A stretch of 32,439 nucleotides of DNA, from the NCBI GenBank assembly GCA_018398765.1, contig JAHBMJ010005539.1:37300-69738 (forward strand), written 5' to 3'. The translations under genes and the position numbers were made by a program. Within the stretch, counting starts at the first letter, position 1. Each line of letters opens with the position of its first letter. This document shows positions 11,101 through 20,158 of the stretch, piece after piece. The notes beneath the pieces are model-generated. The model was not told the DNA's origin, ran no database searches, and was given only the letters and a program-made list of their open reading frames with translations. The stretch comes from Chromera velia. Its lineage: Eukaryota; Sar; Chromeraceae.

Positions 11101-11875
11101 CCTCGATCAAGTGTCTGGACTCATCCAAGGCCATATTGACAACCTCAAGCTGACGGGAGGAGACTGTCGAGAGGATCTGCCCTTCTGGGCCGAACTCTAT
11201 CGACACCGGGAATAGATGAGCGCCCTCTCTGAGGAAGTCCACGATCCCTACTGCTCCACCCTTGCACGCTTCTAGAAGCAACAGGGCGGGCAGTCCGTCC
11301 ACAGTGAAATACGAGTGACGCTTCCGCCCCCCCAGTGCTTCCGCTGGAACTTGAACGTAAGTATTCCGGCGCTGATACAGATCAATATTCCCTTTCTCTT
11401 GCATAAAACGCAGAACGAGTGTGCGGTCCTCTCGACACGCAACTCGAAGCATATGAACCATTCCTTTCTTGTTTCTTTCTCCAAACAATTCCCCCCCCCT
11501 GCGATCTGCCATCAACTCTTCTAAGTCTTCCCATGTGGCGTGCTTTGCAAGCGTCTCCATGAAGGACTTGGGGGGACTGTCAGATAGTGAAGACACGATA
11601 TTCTTCAGACCCCCATGCTCGGCAAGTGCTGTTTGAACCGCTGCTGTCAGAGAGAGAGACGGCCGGGGGATGGCAAATGTCTCCTCATGTGCATCTCTCC
11701 CGTCCTCTCTTTCTATCTCAGTCTCTGCCGCCCCCGTCGAGGCCACAGAGCGATATCTAGAGCCGCCCTCATCCCTGTTCCCGTTGCCCACGTGGAGCTG
11801 GGCTGCAGCTGCAGCCTGTGGGGCCTCGTCGTCCCCTGTCGCCCAGCCTGTCTCATCCTCATCGCCGAAAAACAT
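5127..11875 (-). CDS. Large protein: divergent ankyrin-like N-terminus plus charged tandem-repeat region
   Basis: Four exons on the minus strand: 11875-10594, 9871-9816, 9617-9396 and 8930-5127. Donors are gtaacg, gtcagt and gtacgt, all acceptors end in CAG, and the phases (1, 0, 0) close to 1787 aa. The start ATG follows a good acceptor (ctgtctccag), so a 5' leader exon is likely. Residues ~135-235 (KGMVHMLRVACRED, LLLLEACKGGAVGIVDFLREG) and exons 2-4 (YEKALRGASTEEVELLLRSN, MAFARRFELLRALKREFLL) look like decayed ankyrin or helical hairpin repeats. From ~600 the protein is Arg/Asp/Glu-rich. Three 60-aa repeats lie at ~907-1086 and nine 13-aa repeats (RVTEQTAEEKEVQ type) at ~1419-1537. A more ordered hydrophobic end spans ~1610-1787. 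RD-rich tracts occur in some RNA-processing proteins, but no RNA-binding domain is visible, so no function is assigned. The 56-nt exon 2 is the least certain. Confidence 0.7.
5880..6235 (-). repeat. Nine 39-bp coding tandem repeats (13 aa each)
   Basis: The unit is RVTEQTAEEKEVQ with graded divergence: the copies nearest the N-terminus are almost identical and the distal ones drift (RVTWQTAKEKERE, RVSGQTAEKKEGE). The period is 39 bp and in frame. Glu/Thr/Gln-rich and probably helical or disordered. Confidence 0.9.
7233..7772 (-). repeat. Three 180-bp coding tandem repeats (60 aa each)
   Basis: The unit begins MARSRKEGDRYPGLEEDRVS and ends RQPGEGEGAKDR. The first two copies (7772 down to about 7413) are nearly identical. 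The third keeps its first two thirds and then diverges. Exactly 180 bp, so the reading frame is preserved. The DNA similarity points to recent expansion. Confidence 0.9.
9787..9815 (-). repeat. GTCA/GGCA tandem at the exon-2 splice donor
   Basis: Read on minus, exon 2 ends GAGTG and the intron starts with four GTCA units, followed by three GGCA units. The first unit is the donor (gtcagt). Confidence 0.7.
9872..10593 (-). other. Intron 1 of the charged-repeat gene
   Basis: Donor gtaacg at 10593, acceptor cctgcag ending at 9872 after a long pyrimidine tract (read on minus). The plus strand is strongly purine-rich (GAAA/GGAA runs around 10260-10340 and 10470-10505). A competing donor gtaagg lies nine bases downstream of the chosen one, but its phase does not fit exon 2. 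Confidence 0.5.
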
Positions 11876-12651
11876 CTGGAGACAGGGACGCAAGTGGACT
11901 CAAAGACTTTCAGCCAGAATAAAAATAGATAGATGAGATTTGGGCGGGTCAAGGACAAGTCTCGCAACGGCTGGAGGTACAGGAAGCAAAGACAGAGAAG
12001 AGTCTTCTACGAGGCAAAACAACCAAGACTCCTGAAGCCACCCGTCTGTGCTGACGTCGCCGCCAGTCTGATCACGGAAGGAATCGAGACGGAATCGAAG
12101 GAGACGGGGTGCTTTCAATGCAAAAGAAGAAAAAAACTTCCTTCTTTTGCTTCCGCTCTCTTAATTGGTATTTTTATTAGGGGGATCCTGGACCAGCCTG
12201 ATCAGCTGGGCATTTGAAGTCATATATACAGAAATTTCCCGATTCCAATCTGACGTGCATGGAGCTAGGCCAATTATAAGAAGATGGAAGAAGCCAAAAA
12301 TGGCTTTGCGTGGGCCGCGCGGAGACGGCCGGCTGCACATCCCCTAGCTTGCACGTGCGTGGTCTCTCCATGTCTCTCCCATTCTCTCCTTATTCCAGTT
12401 TTGCCTGTCTGGCGCAAGTTTCTGCGGGTCATTCTTTTGCATCTACACCAGGTCTGGGGCGAGCTCCCATCATATGCAGCTCGGTCCATTGTACTAGTAG
12501 TAATATCCGTTCGATTGCCCACACCTTGTGGGGCATGTGACTGACGCTTGAAAAGCAGTGTGGTAGCCAGGCAGGCATCTTTGCAGTACGGCTTGTTCCG
12601 AAGTGTCAGGGAGAGCCAAGGAAGTCCGAGCCGTCGTGGTTCCTTTGTGCG
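11876..12651. promoter_or_regulatory. Divergent intergenic region (putative two-way promoter)
   Basis: About 780 bp separates the ATG of the minus-strand charged-repeat gene from the ATG of the plus-strand thioredoxin gene, so it should hold both promoters and 5' leaders. Around 12270 the plus strand reads ccaattataag, a possible CCAAT/TATA-like element. The minus-strand acceptor next to 11876 implies a spliced leader exon somewhere near 11900-12150. Core elements cannot be placed with confidence by eye. Confidence 0.35.
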
Positions 12652-14986
12652 ATGAATCTTTCTTTGTTCAGATCACTTTTTCTGTTGGCTTCTTTTGTAA
12701 ATGCATGCACAGCTTTCTCTCTTGAGTTTGTGGTAGGAGGTAATAGGAGACGGGGAGGTAGGAGGAATGGCTCGACCGGATTGAACGCAGGAGAGCGAAT
12801 AAGTGAGGTTTTGGAACCGACACAGTTTACGGGAAAGCTTGAGGAACTGGCAGGCAGCAATCAACTCGTAGTGGTTAACTTCAGCACGACGTATTGTGGT
12901 CAGTGTAGCATCTATCTTCAGCATCTGTGTTTGCCGTCTCCCCGTCTCCTTCTTCCGTTTCTACCCAGTCTTCTCCCCTCCTCTGTCACGCTTGCGCGCA
13001 TAGATGCTTTTATTTGGCGACCTCGTTGTTGGCGTCTCCCGTCTCCTGTGCCCCTGCATGCGTGTCTGACCTGACTGACCCGAGTTGAAAGAAACTTCAT
13101 GCAGGTCCTTGCAAGATCATGATGCCCACCTGGGAGGCGCTTTCAGACGAATACCCGAACGTCGTCTTCCTCAAGTGCATCGGAGACAAAACACCTGAGC
13201 TGAAGGTGTGTTTTCTTTCTTCTTTCTTCTTTCTCGTGCTGTGGCTTGAGTGAGGCCCGGAATCGCTCCCCTTTTGGACCTCGAATGCGCGATTGATTTC
13301 TGTTGCATCGAGTTTTTTTGCATACAGAACCAAGAGCATGGGTGGGAGGCACGGTGTGCAAGTTTATGTGCTTGATCCTGGGGGTTGCGTGTCAGCAGCA
13401 GTTTTGCCCGAGTTCATGCAGAGCAGCTCTTCCTGTCGCAACTTCTTGAAGGAATCAGAGACTGCGTGCAGTAAGTCTCTTTTGCTTCGCCCGGCTGTGC
13501 CATGGAATTGAGTTACGAAGACGAGCCAGGAAAGCGCGAAGAACGAGACAAAAGCACAAAGGAGAACACAGCCAACTCGAAAGATTCGAGCGAGGAATTA
13601 AGAGAGAATGAAGAAAATGTCTCAGACAAACAGGGAGAGTTTTCTCAAGAGAGAATGGGAAAGAACTCGAAAGGACTGAGTAAGATTACATTTGGATGAG
13701 AATCGAAAAGCTGGTCACGTTTTCTATTTTCCACTTCACATAGACTATCTCTCTTTCTGTTTCTCTACATGCTTACCCGGTCTTGAGGTTGGTGGTCTCC
13801 CCCGTGTTCATGGATGAAGAGATGAAGAAAAGAATGTTTGAATGAAGGACTGGCCGAACACTCGGACCAAATGACTAGATGATTACATGAACACATTGAT
13901 GGATCGGATCGATGAAAAAGGAGGTGAATTTTTGAAGGACGGAAGGAAAGAACGAGTACGTTCAAAAATACGTGAATGGATGAGTGCGCGAGTCAGTCAG
14001 CAGGTTAATGCGTGAATGAATGCATGAATGTGCAAGCAGTCCTTGATGAAATCTCAAGCCGTCAGGGCCGTCCCCTCCTTTCAATTTTTCAAAGGAGGAG
14101 TCAAAGTGGATCGAGTCAGTCAGTCAGTCAGTCAGTCAGTCGGTCAGTCAGTCAGTTGGTCAGCCAGGAAAGACGAGAGATTCCCTGGTCTTCTCCTAGT
14201 TGATCTTCTTTCTCTTCATCCTTCCTTCAGCGATCGACATGGACAAAGAGAAAGAGAGTCTTTCTTGCGTGACCATGTGACAGTGATGTTTCCGTTCCTT
14301 CCGAGTTACCCAACTCTTCTCTGCTTTGTCACGTGATCACCTACTCCCTAGCTCTTTTCAGCCTACCATCCTGGCTCTCCGTGCCTAGCTGCATTGGTGA
14401 GCCGAGCCTTTTTACTAAATAGCTGCATCGACCCTCAACCACCTGTGTCTTCTGTCAACTCGTTCCGGAAAACCAACGACTTTTTCTGCGTATCTTTGTG
14501 GAACTTTGTCCCTTCCCTCGGCGTGTCTCTCTTCGTCCGTCTCTCGCTTTTTTTGTTTTTCCTTCGCATCCCCTCCCAGCCTAGCTCCCTCCCTCTCTCT
14601 TTGCTTGATCGAGGCTGATCGATCGAACGGACCTCCTCAATCGATCAGTCAGACACCACAAGCATGCACCATCTCCCTGCCTGTGCGTCTCTCTCTCTCT
14701 CTCTCTCTCTGCCTGTGTCAGCTCGATCGTACCCCAATTGAATGACTGTCACTCCGTGCGATCCTCACAGACTGCAGTGCCTCTACATCCCCCCCCCCGC
14801 TCTGTCCGGGATTCCTTTGTCTTTAATTCGTTTTCTTCGGTCACGCTTCTGCACCTCACATTGACTTCTCAGTTTGACTGTGTGTCATTTTTCTGGTCTC
14901 CATCTCTGTTTCCCCCTGTGCGTGTGCAGGTTGACGGCGCCAAGAAAGAAGAGTTGGCAAAGAAACTGAAAGAACACGCGACATGA
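12652..14986 (+). CDS. Thioredoxin, probably plastid-targeted
   Basis: Four exons: 12652-12898, 13105-13205, 14037-14114 and 14930-14986; 160 aa, phases 1, 0, 0. Small dithiol-disulfide oxidoreductase that reduces disulfides in target proteins. Exons 1 and 2 join in the active site, giving VVVNFSTTYCGPCK with redox cysteines 82 and 85; the usual Trp before the first Cys is Tyr. Exon 2 continues PTWEALSDEYPNVVFLK, exon 3 carries AVRAVPSFQFFKGG with cis-proline 129, and exon 4 ends VDGAKKEELAKKLKEHAT. The first ~22 residues form a hydrophobic signal peptide ending ACTAF, followed by a basic Arg/Gly/Ser-rich stretch (~29-45). This layout (signal peptide, Phe, basic transit-like segment) is known for proteins of red-derived complex plastids; secretory-pathway location is the alternative. 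Exon 3 could instead start at 14040, dropping one Gln. Confidence 0.93.
14115..14165 (+). repeat. GTCA tetranucleotide repeat starting at a splice donor
   Basis: Thioredoxin intron 3 begins gtcagtcagtcag and continues as GTCA units with a few substitutions (cggtca, gttggtca). Every unit could act as a donor-like hexamer gtcagt. Confidence 0.85.
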
Positions 14987-15840
14987 TAGACTGACTGTAT
15001 GACCGGCGACCTAAGGCGTCCTGGCGTCCTGGCACGTCTGCGTCCACATCTCCTTGAGCGAAGATCTCATATGACGCTAGAGATGACGCAGACCCGTGAG
15101 CTTCTTCAGAGAAGAATCCGCATGCATGTGTTGAAATGGTCGAGCAAGCACTTACAGGCTATCACTCTTCACTGCAGGTTCACAATCAAGTGAATTTTAC
15201 TCATATTTTGTCTAGAGTTTATTAGGCTGTGTTGGTAGCACACCTAGTAGCACAATTGGCTAGCTGTGATATTAATATACAGGCCCAGGGATCAAAACAC
15301 GGGTATTCTAATGCTTTCATCGATAGCTGTATCCTAGGCTGTATCTAGATCTAGGGACCAGACTAGGGTCATATCTACTTCAAGACTACTTGTTTCAAAT
15401 CTTTGTTGTTTATCATAAATTTTACTATGATAGTGTGTTTTAAATTGTTTTTAGAATTGCCTAGAGAATTGTATGGCAGTCTGGCTTATATACTCTAGTA
15501 TATACCTTCTATTAAACCTAGTAACCTTTGCGTACAGAAATACTCAGAAATTTACTAGGAAAATTCTTAATTCAGCTACTTTATATAATTAAGCCTCAGA
15601 CTACTTAAAACAATGAAACTTACTGCATGCTATAGGAGAGAATTGGAAGCTTTTATTTTTATATAAAGTCTTGATGTTAGCCTTTTGTGTTTTTAATTAT
15701 TATATAGCTTAGATTATAGCTTAGATGTTAATTCCCCCTAAGTTTAGTAGTAGTAAGTTGTAGACTTATAACTATAGACTTATAATAACTTATGGTAAGT
15801 TGTATCAAACTGGTCCCAACTTAGATTTTAGCTCAGATCT
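14987..15840. other. 3' flank of the thioredoxin gene and AT-rich island
   Basis: 14987-15190 should contain the thioredoxin 3' UTR. From about 15190 to 15840 the sequence turns sharply AT-rich and is full of TAG/CTAG words, like the islands at 3815-4620 and 23500-24600. No coding sequence is visible. A tRNA-like motif pair lies at 15248-15298. Confidence 0.65.
15248..15298 (+). mobile_element. Possible tRNA-derived SINE remnant (A and B boxes)
   Basis: tagcacaattgg at 15248-15259 fits the polymerase III A-box consensus (TRGCNNARYNGG). gatcaaaac at 15290-15298 fits the B-box core (GWTCRANNC). Start-to-start spacing is 42 bases, as in tRNA genes. The D, T and acceptor stems do not pair well, so it is not a functional tRNA. 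It lies in an AT-rich island. Element ends are not defined, and chance matches are possible in AT-rich DNA. Confidence 0.3.
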
Positions 15841-17954
15841 AGGCTTAAATTTACGTCGGACAGTCAGTTTGTTTCATTGTGCGTGTTTGTGGAAATTTAT
15901 TTTGTTTCATTTTATGTACGTGTTCGATCGTGTCATCATCGTGTCAGTGGACAGTCATTTTGTTTCATTGTACGTGTTCCTGGACAGAGCAACTGAAGAA
16001 GGCAACGGCAAAGTGTGTCCGGGAGGATGTCGGCCATCACGAAAAGGAGGAAAGCATGATCGACAGATGCAGACGTGCAATTTCTTGCGTCTAGCGACAC
16101 GAAGTCCGCTCATGCTCTTCCCTTCATTTCGCAGGCCTGAGCATCCATAATTCGGACTGGAAACTTTTGCCGTATGCTCCTGTCAGTAGCCTGTCCGATG
16201 CAAGCTCCCCCCCTCCACCGATCCCCTGCGGGAAACGAAAGGGACCAGGAGGACAAAGACTCTTTTTCTTCCGCAACAAAAATACATCCATCGGTCGACC
16301 CTCATCCTCCTTCCCTGCGGTGGTGTTTTGCACAGAAAGGAACGAAAGCAGCATGCAGGCTCCTGAATGACATTCGGGCCCTGGACAGCAGAGGTCGAGT
16401 GCATGAGTATACAAACAAATAGATGGATCAATCTGTCTGGCTGTCTGTTCGATCGAGATGCATGCATGCATTCGCTCACCGCATGCAATGAGATGCAATG
16501 CAAGACAGAGCCTCGCTCCCTCCGGAGAAGGCACCGGCGGATTGAGACTTAGCGTGTAATTCGCTTGGTCGCTCTGAGCAATGGAAAGGGAGCAGGAGAG
16601 TTAGTCAGTTTTTCATGTAAGCACAAGGAAAGTAAGAGGCAAGAGTGAACAGTTGCCTGTGGACACAAAAGAAAGGAGAGGAGGAGCAGGAGGATTGACC
16701 TCGCATCCTTTCATAAGGGGTGGAAGAGAGGGGAGAGAGAGAGAGAGAGAGAAAGAGAGAATCGATTGCTTTTTCGTGCACAAGCAGGGTGTAGTCATGG
16801 CTTTTCCGTTCAAAAGAGACGGCGGGGGAGTTATTCACGGCTCTAATATGAACACACAAGGAAAGAGAGAAAGCATAGCATCCATGACAGTTTTCTTCAC
16901 ATGCGACGGGTGCAGAGCTGACATCCATTATTCTCATGGTGTTTTGCTTTGACTGAAAGAGCACGCAACAAAGTAAAGACTTGCTTGGAGTTGAGGCAGA
17001 AGCAAATGCACAAACGATTGGGCTACTGACATCTACATTCATGCATTTTCGAAGAGAAAAGAAAGAATGTCTCCAGACATGACAGTCTGCAGCTCTGGTC
17101 TGGTTGTTCCTTTGAAAGAGCAGAAACGAAAGGAAGAAAAGGGATCTGAAACGTCAATCTGCCAATGGAGGAGGGATGGGGCAGACAAAGGACGCAACAG
17201 ATTACGACCACAGACGGTCTGGTGGGAGCGAGAACAGAAAAAAAGAAGCCAGGGAACGACGGACAGCTGCAAACCACAGCGCTGCTTTCATTCGATCCCC
17301 TCGCGGGTGTGTTCAACAACAAACGTTCCGACCGACCAAACAGAGATGATGCCGCAGTTCCCTCACTGACTGTCTGTCTGTTTTTTTCTTCCCACAAAAA
17401 AATGCAGGGTCGATCGATCTCTGTTGTCGTTTGCATGAGGGATCTGGCTTCGGCCTCCTCGGCTTCTTCGAGTCAGTCGATCGCTTGCAGAAAAAAAATG
17501 CGATTTGAAAAAGATCGCCGCATAGAAAGATTTCTTTCTTCTCGTCTAGAGTCCTTCGTTTCTTTTCTTTTTTGCCTGGCGTGTCCTTTTCCCTCCTCTG
17601 ACTTCTCAATCGTCTAGAGTCCTTCGTTTCTTTCTTTTTTTGCCTGGCGTGTCCTTTTCCCTCCTCTGACTTTTCAATTCTGTCGGCAGCAAAGTGACAG
17701 ACAATGTTGCACATCCACTTCAATGAGCTGGCAAAGTACAAAAACAACCTCCTTCACTTCAGCGTGCTAAGTCGGGTTCGTGTACATCAGGCAGGCTTCA
17801 GTCAATCCTTGACGAAGGAGGCCACCTGGCAGCATTATTTTTTTCTCTCTCTCTGATGAGCAGGCGGGGGGGCTTAATGGATTCCCGTCTCTCCGCTCTT
17901 TCCCGTCCTTCCTCTAACCGTTTTTCTTCTCTCTCTCTCTTCGATTTCCTTCAG
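15841..17954. other. Unresolved region with scattered candidate exons
   Basis: No gene can be assembled. Imperfect copies of ggacagtcattttgtttcat recur near 15858, 15890-15920 and 15949. 15971-16093 has an open frame after an AG (EQLKKATAKCVREDVGHHEK and on to a stop). 17165-17390 has another (LLSFDPLAGVFNNKRSDRPN). Both have amino-acid composition compatible with coding, but neither joins a model. A GA run lies near 16734-16760. Long frames in the GA or CT tracts are spurious. Confidence 0.4.
17543..17680. repeat. Tandem duplication of about 69 bp
   Basis: The block starting cgtctagagtccttcgtttc and ending ctctgacttctcaat occurs twice in direct succession, with one indel in the T-rich part and one C/T difference. 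Confidence 0.85.
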
Positions 17955-18356
17955 ACAAGCACCTTAATTCTCCGGCAGGGCGATTGATCAGCACCTTCTC
18001 CGGCAGGGCGATTGATCAGACTGCCTGCCGGCCTGCTGCTCCTGGCCCTCTCCGGGTATGCAGAGACATGCACTCGCACTGACAGGCAGACAGGTAGACA
18101 GACAGACAGACAGAGAGCCTCACTTTCGCCTGATGTCCCTTTTTCCCCCATTCTCCTATGCGCACGCTTGCCCGCCTCAGCCTACCAGGTAAATAAGCGC
18201 TTGCTCTGCCCCGAGTCGAAAGTTTCTTGTGTTTTTGACTCAAACCACGAGGTCTCTTGGACCAGGAGAATTGCAAAAGACCTGAACATACAATGCGAAA
18301 CAAAAAGGCTGGAGAAAGAAGCAGAGGCGGGAAGAAATCGAGATAGCATGAGGAAA
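17955..18356 (+). CDS. Candidate two-exon gene fragment, no known family
   Basis: Two adjacent candidate exons. 17955-18055 follows a superb pyrimidine tract plus tccttcag and ends at donor gtatgc; it reads KHLNSPAGRLISTFSGRAID and onward. 18189-18356 follows cctaccag and ends at the consensus donor gtaagt; it reads VNKRLLCPESKVSCVFDSNH and onward to a charged helical end. They join in phase 0. The first exon contains a near-perfect 28-base duplication (ctccggcagggcgattgatc). Neither the 5' nor the 3' remainder could be found with matching phase. An exon at 19088 has a good acceptor but the wrong phase. This could be non-coding. Confidence 0.3.
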
Positions 18357-18663
18357 GTAAGTGCCGAATAAGGAGACGACGCAGGTATCAATAACCAAAA
18401 CGGAAAGGCACATGTAAACAAACACTTTCGAGAGAGACGCGACGCGAGGAGAAGGTGGAGAATGGAAAGAACGTTCACACACGGATCAGGAAGCTTTTTA
18501 GAAGCAAACAACTCATTGAAGGAGAAGAAAGGAGAAGGACCGACACAAACCGTCACGAATGAGAGGGAAGGGAAGAGAATGTAGAAGAGAGGGGAGACAG
18601 CAACTAACCACTTAAAATAAAGAAGCACATGTCGAAGCACTATGTGCCGACATACAGACCTTT

Positions 18664-18885
18664 GCGAGAGAGTGGGGGAGAGAGTGCGGGACCGAGAGAG
18701 AGAAAGGGAGAGAGTGCGGGACCGAGAGAGAGAAAGGGAGAGAGTGCGGGACCGAGAGAGAGAAAGGGAGAGAGTGCGGGACCGAGAGAGAGAAAGGGAG
18801 AGAGTGCGGGACCGAGAGAGAGAAAGGGAGAGAGTGCGGGACCGAGAGAGAGAAAGGGAGAGAGGGGGGGACCGAGAGAGAGAGA
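18664..18885. repeat. 30-bp minisatellite, about seven copies
   Basis: Unit gcgggaccgagagagagaaa gggagagagt (30 bp), nearly perfect, with decay in the last copy. Purine-rich on plus. As 30 is divisible by three, it creates long Arg/Glu or Ser/Leu open frames on both strands that are not genes. Confidence 0.95.
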
Positions 18886-19087
18886 AAAAGGAGGGATTTC
18901 GATGCAGCAAGCAACAAAGCAATCGAGTGAGCACAAAGTTTGCATGCATACTTTCAAAACAGAAACATAAAAGAGTACAGCGAAGAGAAATGGGACGGTT
19001 TTTCATCCTTTTTCTTTCCTTCAAAAGTCTTCTTCTTCCTCTTCCTGTATCACTAGCTCCCTTCTTTTCTGTATTGTCTTTTGGCAG

Positions 19088-19292
19088 GCAAAGCTTTCTC
19101 TTCTCGTTCTCACCTCCGATCGCCATGAAAGACGACGCATGTGTTTCCGGCGAGTGTCGTGTTAACACCGTTCCGATGCTGTCGCAAGAAACGCGTTATT
19201 CACAAGTCACTCAGGAGGCGAAAGGAATAAAACAGCTATGGTTGCATGTACCGGGGTCTCACAAGAGTTATATACCCGGCTGCCCGGAATAG
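19088..19292 (+). CDS. Candidate terminal exon
   Basis: Follows a strong pyrimidine tract and cttttggcag. With one base completing a codon it reads QSFLFSFSPPIAMKDDACVS and on to a TAG at 19290-19292. No upstream exon with phase 2 was found, and the internal ATG (MKDDACVSGE) could be a start instead. Treat as weak. Confidence 0.22.
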
Positions 19293-20115
19293 TGAATGAC
19301 CCGCGCAGTATATCGATACATGCACACACACAGTTGCTTCTTCACTTTCTGACAAAAATCGGCACCACCCGAAGGCCTTCTTTAGATCTCTTCCATTTCT
19401 CAACCTCTCCGATGTCCTTTCGCTTCTGCCTTCGTGTCTTGCTTTCTTTCTCGCCGCGTAATTTAATTCAGCCGTCCCCATCCCTCCATCTGAGCATTAG
19501 AAACAGAAAGAGAAGCTGAGGAAGATATATGAGGTAAAGCGGCATGCCCTTCGCTCTCTTCCGTCCTCCTCCTTTCCTGCCAGTGCATTCGCATGTCGGC
19601 GGGACGGTGCGAAGACCTCTCTGATAAGCACAAGAAAAATTGACAGTCTGGGCTTGCAGACGAACGAACCTAGGTGCTGAAAACTCAAAATTCCATCTCG
19701 ACCTGCCGCTTGTTTGCGGCAGGGGTAGACAGACAGAGAGAGAGATAGAGCAGAGGCCAACAGGAACGAAGGCCTGCAAAAGACAAGCAAGCAAAAGACG
19801 AAAAGCACAGGAAGGTCAACCAGAAATGCTGCCCTCCCTCGAAGTTTGTCCTGCAGTGCATGGCTTCTTCTTTTTCTTCATCAAACTCTGTTCCGCATTC
19901 TATTTTCCCCCTCTTCCTTATTCTTCATCAAACTCTGTTCCGCATTCTATTTTCCCCCTTTTCCTTATTCTTCATCAAACTCTGTTCCGCATTCTATTTT
20001 CCCCCTTTTCCTTATTCTTCATCAAACCCTGTTCCGCATTCTATTTTCCCCCTTTTCCTTATTCTTCATCAAACCCTGTTCCGCATTCTATTTTCCCCCT
20101 TTTCCTTATTCTTCA
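19293..20115. other. Region between the candidate exon and the coiled-coil gene 3' end
   Basis: No supported gene. It includes the 47-bp minisatellite (19876-20158) and a minus-strand frame at 19676-19497 after gagttttcag (HLGSFVCKPRLSIFLVLIRE) that could be an alternative 3' exon of the minus-strand gene, since its phase also fits. Confidence 0.4.
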
Positions 20116-20158
20116 TCAAACTCTGTTCCGCATTCTATTTTCCCCCTTTTCCTTATTA
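19876..20158. repeat. 47-bp minisatellite, six copies
   Basis: Unit tcatcaaactctgttccgca ttctattttcccccttttccttattct, 47 bp; copies start near 19878, 19925, 19972, 20019, 20066 and 20113 with single C/T differences (aaactc/aaaccc). The copy at 20113 supplies the stop codon of the minus-strand gene model. Confidence 0.95.

Noticed and set aside
15241-15313. Functional tRNA gene
   Set aside because: A and B boxes fit, but D, T and acceptor stems do not pair and no clear anticodon arm is seen.
16605-17042. Minus frame of 145 codons across a GA tract
   Set aside because: Ser/Leu/Cys-rich translation of a microsatellite-bearing region with no exon signals in phase.
17067-17617. Overlapping plus frames starting MSPDMTV and MEEGWGRQ
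   Set aside because: Composition is partly coding-like, but no start context, splice partner or family supports either frame.
18182-19292. Long plus and minus frames with RDRERERERV or LSLSRSRT repeats
   Set aside because: They exist only because the 30-bp minisatellite has a length divisible by three and no stops. Flanking residues are not protein-like.
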